64,000 nt of DNA from Prorocentrum cordatum. Its lineage: Eukaryota > Sar > Dinophyceae > Prorocentrales > Prorocentraceae. The number at the start of each line of letters is the position of its first letter. The first letter of the stretch is position 1. The stretch is from positions 32,995 through 96,994 of the forward strand of contig CAUYUJ010019903.1 of assembly GCA_963575745.1 (NCBI GenBank). Direction: 5' to 3'. Positions 30,901-42,079 of the stretch are shown here, piece by piece. The position numbers and the translations under genes were made by a program. The notes beneath the pieces were generated by a model that had not been told where the DNA came from, did not search any database, and saw nothing but the letters and a program-made list of their open reading frames with translations.

Positions 30901-31600
30901 CGCCTCTGCTGAGATTGCACGCCGCCCGCGTCTCCCCGTGTGCCTCGTACATGGCCCAGTTGCTCCCGGCGCCCCCGTCCTTGCCCTGCGTCTTAGCCTG
31001 GTTCCCCTGTGGCCTGTGTGCTGGGTCTGTCTGCTTCGACTCCTGCTCTGCGGCCGTACCGCGACCCTCCGCGTCCTGCTTCTGCCCTGCCGCCTAGTCC
31101 CCACTGGGGGCTGTTGTTGTGGAGCGGCCCCTTCGGCTGCTGCTATGTCCCCTGCAGGCTGTCCCTCGGCCCTGGCCCGCTCCGAACGTCTTTGGTTTTC
31201 GTGTCGGTGGCGTTGTACCGCATCTGCCATGGGACTCTCGGGCTGGCTCGGGCTGCCGGCCGTCGGCGGCCGGAACATCGAGCCCCTCGTGACTACTTGT
31301 GCTGCGGCCCGAATGCGGCGTGCACTCGTCATCCCCCCGCGCGCTTGGGGCCCCCTCCTCAGACGCCTCCGCCGTGTGGCCGAGACGCGCGGCCCGCCAT
31401 CAGTGCTGATTTCGTCTTCTCTCTCCTTCAGTCCCCCGTTCTGGCAGATGGACTCGGTCGCTGCCCTCACGGGGCGCGCCGCCATGGGCTTCCTTCCCTG
31501 GGACCCAGGTGCCGCGGGTGGGAGGGGGGCCGTCGCTTGAGCGGGGGGGGCGGGAGTCTCTGCGGATCTTCGGTGCTGGGTCCCAGGAGAGCAGGCCTAA

Positions 31601-32398
31601 GTGGCAGCGAGTGCTTGGACAGGCTCTTCCAAAGCACAAGTTTTGGACTGCACGATTTTTCGGACCCTGGAGCGCAGGCTTTTGAAGTGGCTTGGGGAGC
31701 CCCCGCCCTCAGTGGAGGAAAGAGGTTGGGAGCGGCTCCGAGAGCTGCTCGAGTCCCTCCCCTGGTCCTGGCGCCTTATCATTTTGAAAGCGTGGCTTGG
31801 CGCGTGGCCCACGAACTGCCGCATGCAGCGCAATGCCCTGTGTCTCCTGGGGTGTGACCATAGCCGCGAGTCGGTCGACCACTATCTGGGGCCGTGTCGG
31901 CGTCTTCACTGGTTGGCCTCGACGGCCTGTAGGACCTTGCTTCTTGGCTCCTGTCGGTTTCGGCTCGGCCTGCGTGGAGCCCCAGCTTTTTGCGTTTTCT
32001 TGTATAACTCCGATCGCCTCGCCGTCCATCGTTCGATAGGGGACGATGTCGAGAAGGCCCTCTCGATAGTGGGGGCAATTCGACTCGCGGCTCGTCTCCC
32101 CACCCGAGGGAGGCAGCGCAGGCTCCTCGACCCTGCGCTCCTCATCAAGAGCGCGATGGAGGCCTGCGGGACGGGAGAGGAGCTTGAGTACGTGAGGATC
32201 GAGGACTCCTTTGGCTACGCTCCACCACCTCCTCCTCCTCCTCCTCCAGATCTTCCCCGCCATCCCCCAAGTGTTCCCCGAAGGGTTCCCACAACGGATT
32301 GGGGAACACGTGGCCCGATAGGTTGGCAGAGCTCTTGCCACAACACTTGGCCACATGGGCGATTCCAAATGGCAGGGGGTGGCGGTGATTCGCCGTAG
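31601..32398 (+). pseudogene. C-terminal Cys/His finger region of LINE-C
   Basis: Frame with FRTLERRLLKWLGEPPPS, RLIILKAWLGAWPTNCRMQ and then LCLLGCDHSRESVDHYLGPC plus RRLHWLA. The C-x4-C-x(8)-H-x4-C arrangement (Cys near residues 76 and 80, His near 90) is the LINE C-terminal nucleic-acid-binding finger, better preserved than in LINE-B. The coding sense fades into a poly-Pro (CTC)n tract at 32227-32249. The 30900-31600 stretch, with HAARVSPCASYMAQLLPAPP, joins it to RT in another frame. Confidence 0.65.
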
Positions 32399-32400
32399 GC

Positions 32401-33470
32401 CTCATCGATTTAGGTAGCACGGTGTTATGTCCCTCGTCCAGACTCGAGGTGTTCTTCAAGCCGTCCTGGGATAATCGTCGACTTGCCTTCGTGCGCTTCT
32501 CGGCTCCCTCGCGGCCTTTCTGGGGCACCTTGATCTCCATGTCAATGTCGGCGGAACTGGTTATAAGGCCTCCCCGATAGTACAATCGGTCATGATTTCG
32601 ATAAGCGGTTAACGACTAAACGGGTATGCATGTGCGATTGGCTTTGTTCATCCAGAAGTGGAGTCGTGCCCCGGGGGGCTGGCGTACTTCTGTAGCGTAG
32701 CGCATGTTGTACGGTGATCTATATGGCGGATCCGGGGGACGTCGTTTCTCGTAGGCTGCGCATGGGAGGTGAAAAATCTGCAGCTTGGGGTTCCTAGGTG
32801 CGTGGCGTCGTCTTGCTTGTCGGTCGTGGTGTGGCTCGTGGTTCGTAGCTCCCGGCGTCGCTCGCGGTGCCGTTCGCTCCCGCGTGCCACGAGGAGGGCT
32901 GGCCCGTCGTCCCGCCAGCATCGCTGCACCTCCGGCGTCGGCCAAGCTCGGCTGCCCGGCTGCCCAGGACTTCGACCGGTACGAGGAGGAGTGGAGCGCC
33001 GAGAAGAAGGCGACGGCTGCAAGCGAGGGCGGGGGAAGCCTGGAGGGAGGAGGAGGGGGAAAGAGATGAGAGCATGCAGGGAGGGAGGGAGAGAGGAGGG
33101 AAAGACAGAGGAGGTGAGACAGCGCGAAGCGGGTGCACGGAGAAACCATGGTTTCTCGTTGTTTGTGTCAGGTCTGCAGTTTGATGTGTGTTGCCATGGT
33201 TGATGTTAGCAGCAGTTCCGTATCGTGTTCGATGTGTTTCCATCGTTGTGGTGCTTGATTCCTCATTTCGTCCGCTTAGCGTTTTCTCGTGATGCCATGT
33301 TTACGCTTGGACTCCGACCGTGCGTCTCACTTGAAGATTGGCTTCCCCTTCATTCTCCCTCCTCCCCTTCTCCCTCTCCAATCCTTCCGCTTGTGCGTCT
33401 CGCTGTTTTTGTACAACACGTTTCCCCTCCAGTTGCGCGGTTCCTCGCCTTGGTTGTTCCACGGTTGTTC
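32401..33470. other. Unassigned sequence
   Basis: Mixed-composition DNA; open frames on both strands lack recognisable domains. 33050-33110 is GGGA-rich. Confidence 0.35.
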
Positions 33471-33474
33471 TGTG

Positions 33475-33545
33475 GATGTCTCTCGGTTGTCCCGCGGGTT
33501 GTCCCACGGGTTGTTCCGCGGTTGTCGTTCGGGTTGTTTTGAGGC
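33475..33545. repeat. GTTGTCC minisatellite
   Basis: Copies of cggttgtcccgcgggttgtc type, related to 1-110. Confidence 0.6.
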
Positions 33546-33619
33546 TGTGTTGCTGGCTATCCTGTGTTTGTTCCGTGAGGTGCACCGTGGAAAAACATCC
33601 AATACATGTGTAAACGACT

Positions 33620-34080
33620 TGCATTTTGAAACGAGAAACGAAGCGTACGTTGAACTGCAAGTCGAAACGGTAATTGAAATGCAAATCGAAATACAACGTA
33701 GGCTCCAAATGATAATATGTCCATGAAATTGAAATCGAAATTCACATCGGAATTTAAACAGGATTGCAACATCTACCGCACATCATAATGCAAGTCCACT
33801 TGAAATCGGACAGTACTTGTAACTGCAAGTTTTCATGCACATCGGAATGCGATTCTGGATGCCAAAAGACTGCGAATCGAAATGCACATATGCATATCGG
33901 AATGGAAATCCACATGTAAATCGGAATGCAGATCAGGATGCCAATCGAAATTCACACGTAAATGCAATCGGAATGAGTCTCGAAATGCAGACCCACGCGC
34001 AACCGAATTGAAAAGACGAAGTTCAATTCCAAATGTCATTGAGATGCAAATCGAAATGCAAGTTTCTCAACCTCCCCAAG
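33620..34080. repeat. Degenerate ~12-bp AATCGAAATGCA repeat
   Basis: The words atcggaatgca, atcgaaattcac and atcgaaatgcaa recur with mutations over more than 400 bases. On the minus strand this reads as repeated FHSDLH-like peptides, an artefact of the repeat. Confidence 0.7.
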
Positions 34081-34246
34081 CTCCTTCTCCCGAAGGGTGT
34101 CTATGAGATCGGAGGTGAGGGGGTGAGATCGAAGTGGAACGGAGAGCCCCCCTACCCGGAAATCGATTTCGGTGTCGTGTTCGTGCGTGCCGTGCGTGCG
34201 GGCGAGGCGAAGCTGCGTGGGCGGGCGAGAAGAAAGTCTCTTGTAG

Positions 34247-34480
34247 CTGAGGCGCGGCCGGACCAAATGATTCTGGACCAGCGTCCAGTGACCCGCGGTG
34301 TCCCGCCGGTGTCCCGCCTCCGGCTGAGGCGCGGCCGGACCAAATGATTCCGGACCGGCGTCCGGTGGCCCGCGGTGTCCCGCCGGTGTCCCGCCTCCGG
34401 CTGAGGCGCGGCCGGACCAAATGATTCCGGACCGGCGTCCGGTGGCCCGCGGAGTCCTGCCGGTGTCCCGCCGGTGTCCC
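34247..34480. repeat. 77-bp tandem repeat, 3 copies
   Basis: Units beginning ctgaggcgcggccggacc at 34247, 34324 and 34401 (period 77). Confidence 0.85.
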
Positions 34481-34489
34481 GTCGGTGCC

Positions 34490-34490
34490 C

Positions 34491-34557
<67 letters not shown>

Positions 34558-34797
34558 GATGATGATGTCGATGATTTTGGTGATGATGATGATGGTGGTG
34601 ATGATGGTGTCCCGATGATGATGATGATGATGATGATGATGATATTGACGATGTTGATGATGATGATGGTGATGGTGATGGTGATGGTGGTGATGATGAT
34701 GGTGTCCCGATGATGATGATGATGGTGCTGATGATAATGATGATGGTGTTCCGATGATGATGATGATGTTGATGATCCTGATGATGATGATGATGAA

Positions 34798-34857
<60 letters not shown>

Positions 34858-35440
34858 GTGTCCCGATGATGGTGATGAGGTTGATGATGATGCTGTTGAT
34901 GATGATGGTGATGATGATGGTTTCCCGATGATGATGATGAGGATGAGGATGATGATGAGGTGATGATGATGATTTTGCTGATGGTGGCCCGATGATGGTG
35001 ATGATGAGGATGCTGATGATGATGATGATGATGATGATGGTGTCCCGATGATGATGATGGTGGTGATGATGATGGTGACGATGATGATGGTGTCCCGATG
35101 ATGCTGATGATGTCGATGATGATGATGTTGCACATGATGATGATGATGGTGTTCCAGTGATAATGGTGATGATGTTGATGATGTTGTTCATGATGATAAT
35201 GAGATGATGATGATGGTGGTGTTCCGATGATGCTGATGATGATGATGGTGTGCCGATGATGGTGATGATGTTGATGATGATGATGATGGTGACGATGATG
35301 GGGCCCCGATGGTGATGAAGGTTATGATGATAACGTTGATGGTGATGGTGATGAGGTGATGATGGTGGTGTCCCGATGATGGTGATGATGATGATGATAC
35401 TGTTGATGACGTTGATGACGATGATGTTGATGATGATGAT
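34490..35440. repeat. GAT microsatellite with recurrent ggtgtcccgatg breaks
   Basis: (GAT)n of nearly 1 kb, broken at irregular intervals by ggtgtcccgatg or ggtgttccgatg. The break recurs too often to be random and suggests local duplication of blocks. Confidence 0.93.
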
Positions 35441-35444
35441 GACG

Positions 35445-35690
35445 TTGATTGTGAGATCGATTGTGATTTCGAATGTGAAATCGATAGCGAGACCGAACGT
35501 GCGATCGATTGTGAGATCGATCGTGAGATCGATTGTGAGATCGATAGTCAGATCGATTGTGAGATCGATGGACTGAAACAGATCGAGTGAGATCGACTGT
35601 GAGATCGATCGGGTGAGATCGATCGAGCGAGACCGATAGTAAGATCGATAGTGATATCGATAGTGAGACCGATCGAGTGAGACGTTGGTT
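35445..35690. repeat. 12-bp GAGATCGATNGT tandem repeat
   Basis: About 20 units of tgtgagatcgat / agtgagaccgat type, giving a dense run of GATC and ATCGAT sites. It directly follows the GAT array. Confidence 0.85.
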
Positions 35691-36316
35691 TCCCCCCCCC
35701 GAACCTCCTTATCACCCGAAGGGTGGTCGTATAGGTATGATTATCCACCACTTCTCTTGTGGTGAGGCTGCTGGAGATGAGATGAGGACGTAGGAAGCGC
35801 ACCACTGATGGTGCTGATGGCTACGATATGTTCCGAAGATCTTACCATTTCGGCTGTAATTCGGGTGATGCCGATGGTGATGGTGATCGTCATGATGTTG
35901 ATGACGGGAATACCAGGAAATGGAACAAGGTCTTGATTGAAAGCCCTTTGTTTGAACGGCATCCGACAGCGATAGGGGGCCAATGGTTACTGAATGGATT
36001 CACCATGTGCGCGCGCATGTGGCCTGCATGGTCTTGTTTGACTGGGGTCTGTTGGAAAAGCATAAGATCAGCACACGTACGCCGCATTGCATCATTCGAT
36101 AGGGATGTGAAGCCCAGTCGGATGGGAGCTCAGCGCCCATCGCATTATCTGGTCGGGCGGATCACCTTGGGGCGCAAGATGATATCCGTACGCGCGGAGC
36201 TGGATAAGGGCAAAGGTAACACTAATAATGGTTCAGGCTAAGTACCGAACCGGAGCACCACCAGTTATCTCGCTCTTGGCATCGCTCGGACGTGCGCATT
36301 TTTCCATCGGCGAGAA
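35691..36316. other. Unassigned sequence with one open frame
   Basis: The plus frame at 35828-36241 (137 codons, starting MFRRSYHFGCNS) is open and not simple-sequence, but I recognise no family and give it little weight. No RNA gene seen. Confidence 0.25.
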
Positions 36317-36402
36317 CCATCGAGGATCATCCTTGATCATTTGGCGAAACAACTACGCACGAAACCGAAAAAAACAAGGGAAATGGACGTCCGAGCGATG
36401 GC
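36317..36402 (+). repeat. Dispersed repeat R2, copy 2
   Basis: The partner of 7301-7388. Confidence 0.6.
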
Positions 36403-36697
36403 GAGCGCTTGCTCCCACCCACCTTGCCACCACAGAGCAGCGCCCGAGACTCAGCATAGGCAGCGACCGCCACCCGATGGACAGACACTGGGAACCAAGG
36501 AATGCACCAGGTGCCCCACGCGTGCTACGTGAGCCACGCGCGCCAGGTGCCCAATCGCGCATGGTGCGCTGCAGGCCGCATGTGCGCCACATGCGCCAAG
36601 CGTGCCACGTGCTGCAGGCGCGCCGCGCTGGCTGCGCGAGCAACGCGCACAGACAGCGCACATCCGGCGGTATGCCGACATCCAGACGTTCCTATCC

Positions 36698-36904
36698 GGA
36701 CGCCCGGAATGGGTACAGAAAGGATGGGTACAATGCCCAACAGTAGTTCCTGTTCATATTGAACAGGAGTCGCTGTCCACGCCGCCGCGGCCCGTGTCCA
36801 TTTGAGACAGATGGCCGCCTGCCCGACAGCGGCCGCTGTTGGTTTGGGACAACATTTGCTGTTGGGCATTGTACCCATTTTTTCGGTACCCATTTCGGGC
36901 GTCC
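36698..36904. repeat. Foldback element 4, cloverleaf-like
   Basis: Outer arms 36698-36743 and 36859-36904 pair at 42 of 46 positions. Between them lie a perfect hairpin cctgttc-atatt-gaacagg (36749-36767), a larger imperfect hairpin (gtcgctgtcc near 36770 with gacagcggc near 36825, holding the palindrome acagcggccgctgt) and a small tgttg/caaca hairpin (36837-36854). The same peptide (GTMPN / GIVPI series) therefore appears in ORFs of both strands; none is a gene. Confidence 0.8.
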
Positions 36905-37164
36905 AAATCTCAGGAGGGAAAAAACACGCAGACACAATTAATCGTCGACCCCCAGGAAAATATGTGAAAATATGGGAAGATATGGGGGATCTGTTTATTT
37001 GTGTGTATTTATTTGTGTGTCCTGGGGCCCCTTCAAAATCCTGGCAAACACATGTGCACTTTGCTGGCAGGGTGGTCAGCACTGCGCACGGCGCGTGCGC
37101 GTGGAATCGCATCGCAGTGGTTCTCTGGCAGGAACCGTGGGCGAGCGCACAGTCGGAGAGATTG

Positions 37165-37250
37165 CCGCTCCTCCTCCTCTTCCTCCTCCTCCTCCTCCTC
37201 CTCCTCCTCCTCGTCCTCCTCCTCCCCCTCCTCCTCCTCCCCCTCCTAGG
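37165..37250. repeat. CTC microsatellite at the head of LINE-D
   Basis: (CTC)n, read as poly-Pro in the frame that continues into the LINE-D ORF1. Confidence 0.9.
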
Positions 37251-38471
37251 TGGCTCCCCGCGTGGCCCCCCCTTAGCCCCCCGCAGCCATTGCCCGCCGC
37301 GGGGGCGCGGGAACCCGCCATCGGGAGCCCCCAGCCGCCCCAGGCTTTGCCTGGCGTGCCAGCCGCCAGCGCGGCTGCCGCCTCACCCGCGGGGTTGGAG
37401 GCAACTGGACGGTCACGCTCCCCAGCGTGGCATCGGAGGCTGCGCAGGCATCGTGCAGCTGCGCGTCGTCGCCTTCGCTGTGAGGAGGACTCTCGCCTCC
37501 TGCACCTTCATCACGGCTCACGCCCGCCGTGTATGGGCCGCGGCGCTGGACGCAGCCGCGCGCCAGATGCAGGCGCAGCGGCTGGCCGTCGTGGTCGCGG
37601 TGCTGGTGATCCTGGTGGCGAGCGGTGGGCTTGCGTCGCCACCAGGCAGTGTGGTTTCGCCCGCAACTTCAGCACCAACGAGAGGTGCTACATGTGCGGG
37701 CGGGACAAGCAGGGCAGGCCAGACCCGACTGGAGCGGTTCCTCAAGGTTAGGGTCGACGAGCTCGCAGCACCTCCCTTGGGCGCCGAGGCACGGGCCCAG
37801 ACGCCGCCGCAGGGGCTCAACCTGCCGAGGGCGACGACGTCGCCAAGGCGCGCAGGGCCTTCGCCGCCTTACGACGCCTGCAGTTGGCTGAAGACAACGA
37901 GTTGCTGGTTAGCGCTCGCCGTCAGCTGGCGGAGGCTGAGGCTCGTGAGCATGCGGGCCGCACGCCCGACGACATGCTCAGGCGGGCGCTCGATCGCCAC
38001 GCGAGCAAGCAGCGCGAGCATGACGCGCTCAGGGCCGAGGTCCAGGAGCTCAAGGGCCAGCTGTCCATCAAGCAGCAGGAGCTGGCCACCGTGGCGGCGG
38101 AGCTCACCGCGATCAACGCCGAGGTGGTGGTCGCGCGGACCGCCGTCATGGCAGCAGGGGTCGGCGGTGCTGCAGTCGGCAGCATGGAGGACGCGCCCGG
38201 GCGACTCCACAACGTTGTGGCAGCAGCACCTCGCGCCGTGGCGGCGGGGAACCAGGGCGCACTCCTCGAGTCGTTCGGGACTCACTTCGCGGAGCTCCAG
38301 CGGGCCTTCGACGCCCACCGAGGCACCGCGCCTGCCGCCGCCGCCACTGGCCAGCAGGCCCCTGCACCGACCACGGTGCCACCAGCGGCGGCCCCCATGA
38401 CTATGGCTGCTGACCTGGAGCATCCTTGGGACGCGAGGATCGACCAGGACCTGGTCAGCGCGCCTGGATGA
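37250..38471 (+). pseudogene. LINE-D ORF1 protein with RanBP2-like zinc finger and coiled coil, one stop
   Basis: One frame (that of 36972-37751 and 37884-38471) is open apart from a single TAG at 37749. It encodes a Pro/Ala-rich start, then RWACVATRQCGFARNFSTNE followed by RCYMCGR (37623-37700), which fits the RanBP2-type finger W-x-C-x5-C-x4-N-x6-C-x2-C. After the stop a strongly helical stretch follows: LAEDNELLVSARRQLAEAEA, KQREHDALRAEVQELKG, KQQELATVAAELTAINAEV, typical of a coiled coil. A zinc finger plus coiled coil suits an RNA-binding, self-associating ORF1 product of a LINE. RanBP2 fingers bind single-stranded RNA or ubiquitin in other proteins; an RNA role is inferred here. Confidence 0.65.
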
Positions 38472-38620
38472 TTGGGATACGCCTGCGGCGGCAGCGAATT
38501 GGTTCAAGTTTTTGGCTGGTGGCACGGATGGCGACTTCGTGCACGGGCACCTAGTGGACAGTTGTTCGCTCGCGGCGGCTTCATCTCGACCGCCGTCTCC
38601 CAGCACGACGATCGCTGGCA

Positions 38621-40350
38621 TGGAACGGCCCAGACCGAGAATGGGTCAACGACCTGAGTTCACAGCCTGGGAACGGCTTGGTGGCTTTCTGGTTTCTATC
38701 AATCGGCAGTGGGCTATTGAGTCGTGGCTCTACTCGCCCGATGAGGCACGGGCGTCGTGGATGCAGTGGTGCATCGGTGTCGTCTCCTTCGAGCTCACCA
38801 TGACCCCCTTGCTGGACGATCTCATTCACAGGATGCGCACCACGGGTCATGACAACCCTGTTCTCCCCCTTGCTACCGACATGTATGAGACGGCGTGGCA
38901 ACGCAACTGCCGTCATCGTGAACAGGTTTGCGGCCGATGGGAGGCCTTGCGGTTCTCACATCCTACTCGTTTGCATTGCGAGGCGCTGCAGGCCATTGTC
39001 AAGCTCGGGGCTTACAAGCGCCATCTTTACCTCAGGTATGACCCTGAGGTCTCAGAGATGCCGATTGACGTCCGACTCCTTTTGGACAACCTTCAGGCCA
39101 CGGACCAGCTCCAAACCATGTTGACACATGCATGGCGACCTAACATTGGCGCTCGGGCTGAGGATTTGCTGCGATGGTATCATGGGCTTCTTGAGCCTAT
39201 CGATGTGGCCATCCCTACGCAAGAGCCCTACAACACCAGCAGTGATGAAGACGGCCTTGAACCCGAGCCAGGACCCGCCGATGCTGATGAAGGAGGTGCT
39301 GATTCCATCAGCTTCATGCAGCACGACGTTCAGGTCATCCAGGGCGATGGTCTGACCAACGTTCTCTACATGCACGGCCTGGATACCACGCAGGTTGCCG
39401 ACATGAGCTTCCAGGGCATATCGGGCCTGCTGCGCCCGGCTAATCGCAACGACCCTATCGGGACAAGCCGCAACCCACCCGCCTCTGCCACACTTGCGGT
39501 CGCAGAGGGTACACAGTGTCATACCTTGGATATCGATGCTGACACTGCCTCGGACAGGGTTGGTGCTGAAGTGGCCCCGAATGGGCCCTCTGTTGGACGT
39601 AGGAAGCGGAAGCGTCGGGTCACCGACACAGGGCCTCAACGGGCTTCCAAACGGTCTCGCTTACCTAGTGCTCCCTCACATGGTGGCTCCTCTCGGCCAT
39701 GGAAACGCGCCCCGAAAGCCTCCTCAAGAAAGTCAGCGGTACGCTTGATTACTTTCAATTCCAGTGGCTGGCCTCAAGCTAAGGCCCATTTAGAAGAAGG
39801 ACCTCGTGGGGCCATTGTGGTTGTGCAGGAACACAAACTACGAGGTGATCGTTTGGCCCGTGCGCAGGAATGGGCACGCAGCTCAGGGTGGCAACCTTTC
39901 ATGACTGCGGCCCGACCTGGGGAGAACGGTGCAACACAGGGATGCGGTGGTGTGGCAGTCTTTGTACCTACCCACATCAGTGTGACCTTACTTGGGCACG
40001 CTACGTCTCACATCGTCATGGAGGCTTACGCCATACTCGTTCACATCCACGCCGGCCCCAAACATGGATTCCTCTTGGGGTCCATCTACCTGGAGCAAGG
40101 CCACGGGCTATCGGGACCCGACCATGATAAGCTCAGGCTGCTCGGCTCCACACTGGCTTCTCACAGGCTGCCCTTTATCATTGGAGGTGATTGGAACGTA
40201 GGTCCATATACTCTTGGGAAGAGGGGTTTCCCTGATAGGTTACGTGCTCGCGTGGTTGCGTCGGCGGAGGGCGCCTACCGTGATCCCAAACTGCGAGACG
40301 CACTCTGCTTGACTACTGGCTGGCCAGTGATTGCGTCGCGGCCACCGTGA
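38621..40350 (+). CDS. LINE-D ORF2 N-terminal region and endonuclease
   Basis: The frame is open from 38512; I prefer the ATG at 38621 (MERPRPRMGQ), because the earlier codons overlap ORF1 remains. The N-terminal part (WERLGGFLVSINRQWAIESW, YKRHLYLRYDPEVSEMP) has no named domain. A basic stretch RRKRKRRV with KRSRLP looks like a nuclear localisation signal. EN follows: RLITFNSSGWPQAKAHLEEG, IVVVQEHKLRGD, GGVAVFVPTH, and FIIGGDWNVG, so the Asn, Gln-Glu and Asp-x-Asn active-site motifs are present. Homology runs past the TGA at 40348 in another frame (SDCVAATVTTPVTLADFPPR, then NHYAV), so a frameshift near 40320 removes the last catalytic His. It would otherwise be the most complete EN of the window. 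Confidence 0.75.
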
Positions 40351-42060
40351 CTACGCCAGTCACATTGGCGGACTTCCCACCCAGGAACCACTACGCGGTT
40401 ATGACTACGTGACCTGGTGGGGTCCGATCACACGCCGTCACGGTCTTAAGTGGGCCTGTGTCTTTCCCCGCCACCCCCACCGCTAAATGGAAGGATGTGG
40501 ATGCCCACCAGGATCAGGACGGCGAATTTCAATTCGACACGCCTCGGGGCTCACCAGAGCGACTATGGTCAGAGTTAATGGCTGACGACGCGGCTAGTCG
40601 CCCTGGGCCGCAGGATGAGCACCAGGCTCGATTAGATCACCTCTATGGTGCGCTGTACGCTGGTGCCGAAACGGAGCTTGCCCCATTGTTTCATGGCGGC
40701 GACAGTGCCGCGACGCAGTACTTGGGGCGTCAGCAGGGACCTCGCTACCGCCGGTCCACCTCTGGGGGCGCCCTGGCACGTTTCCAACCTTCGGGCACTC
40801 AGGTTTCTCGGGCCCTTCGGCTTCTTCAGTTTCGGGTCCACGATGTGCGCCTCTCGCACATCTCTCGGGGTTCCCTTCTGTGTGCCCATCAAGCCTGGGG
40901 TTTCCTGTGCGACTTCCTCTCTGGGACTGGACGGCATGGGCGTATGAAGAAATGCCTACCCACGGGACTGGTCCCTCTGGTTTCGTACCTGATTCAACAG
41001 GTTGTGGAATCCGCCCCTCACCTACACCATGCGCTGTTTCAGTTCGCGGGGGATTATATTGGGAGCTTGGCTGCCCAAGAGGAGCGTCGACTGGTACAGG
41101 CGCGAGCGAAGTCCTTTACAGCTTGGTTGGGACGACAACTGAGCGCGCAGCCTGGTGCAGTACACAGGTGGACGAAACCCCGCGGATGGGGCTTATCTCA
41201 AGTCCATGGGGCCCTCGGACCTACTAGCTTCCCTGACGAGGTCGTCGAGTCACAGCGTACCTCATGGGGCCTAGTCTGGGACAGCACCCCTGGGGCCCCT
41301 CCGCATCTTTCGGGAAGTATACACAATCCTGAATGGTTTGACGACGTCGCGGAGGAAATGCGCCACCTGTGTGAGCACGGGCCCCGACTTCCACCCCTTA
41401 GGATTGCGCAGGTTCGAGAGGCTGCTATGCAGTTTCCGACCCGTACCGCTGTGGGTGCTGACCGATTCCGCCCACGACATTGGGCTTGTTTTATCGAACG
41501 AAGGCCTCTCCTTCCTTGGGTACTTGCTATACCTATGTGAAGTATTTGGATCCTGGCCCCAACATGCGCGTCACGTGCACATCGTCCTTCTGGCTAAGCC
41601 CCTTGGGGGCTACCGCCCCATCGCCCTTCTGCCCTCGGTTTACCGTGTGTGGGCGAAAGCCAGGATGACGTTTGTACGAGAATGCGCCTCCCGGCTATGC
41701 CGCCCCTACCTGGCCTTAGGGGCACAGAAGGCCACCACAGACGTGGCTGCTCGACTCCTGGTTCACGCCGAGGCCCACACAGGGGACGATCCGACTCAGG
41801 CTTCCCTACACGCTATCGTCGACATTGCCAAGTGTTTCGACAAGATACCTCGGCGTAAGCTCCTCGCTTCCGTTGGGGCCCATCAATTTCCAGGTGTGTT
41901 AATCGCATTGGCTCTCCGGATGTATGGCTTGGCACGGCGTTTGGTATGGGATGGGGCCTACTTTGCGGTTACTTGGGCGAGTCGTGGGGTTCTGCCTGGG
42001 TGCGCTTTGGCGATGCATGCTTTGCAACGCATCGAGTTTCGGAAACTACGCTTGCGATGG
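40351..42060 (+). pseudogene. LINE-D linker and reverse transcriptase, truncated
   Basis: The linker frame (40458-41540) includes ESAPHLHHALFQFAGDYIGS and TSWGLVWDSTPGAPPHLSG, without a named domain. RT follows in the frame of 41338-42258: VHIVLLAKPLGGYRPIALLP and YRVWAKARM (about 41580-41670), AIVDIAKCFDKIPRRKL (motif A, Asp present, about 41815), SRGVLPGCALAMHALQRI (motif B, about 41970). Motif C (YxDD) is absent because the element ends at about 42060. The frame change near 41470 is a further break. RPI-LLP and YRVW are like LINE-A rather than LINE-B or LINE-C. Confidence 0.75.
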
Positions 42061-42079
42061 ACCCATATTAAAGAGCCTA

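Larger units (their letters stand above)
25649..32400 (+). mobile_element. LINE-C: SL-headed non-LTR retrotransposon with EN, RT and zinc finger, inactive
   Basis: About 6.7 kb. In order: SL relics, a basic Arg-rich ORF, purine and pyrimidine triplet tracts, an ORF1-like segment, EN, a Ser/Ala-rich insert, RT, a connection region and a Cys/His finger, ending near (CTC)n at 32227-32249. Frames change many times, often at homopolymers such as the C run at 26668-26678 and the G or C runs near 27878 and 28340. The RT active site and the EN His are mutated. Confidence 0.75.
37165..42060 (+). mobile_element. LINE-D: ORF1, EN and RT, truncated at its 3-prime end by a copia element
   Basis: About 4.9 kb. 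ORF1 (zinc finger and coiled coil) at 37250-38471, then ORF2 with an N-terminal region, EN (39740-40440), a linker and RT (41400-42050). RT stops after motif B, where copia-type sequence begins in the same reading frame. No C-terminal finger is present. Confidence 0.8.

Noticed and set aside
34036-35191. His-, Ser- and Ile-rich ORFs on the minus strand
   Set aside because: Translation of the GAT microsatellite; poly-His is not a metal-binding protein here.
36228-37112. Overlapping ORFs on both strands sharing GTMPN/GIVPI peptides
   Set aside because: Explained by the inverted repeat at 36698-36904.
39186-39200. A reverse-strand SL relic (cttgagcct)
   Set aside because: Only eight bases match, and it lies inside the coding frame of LINE-D.
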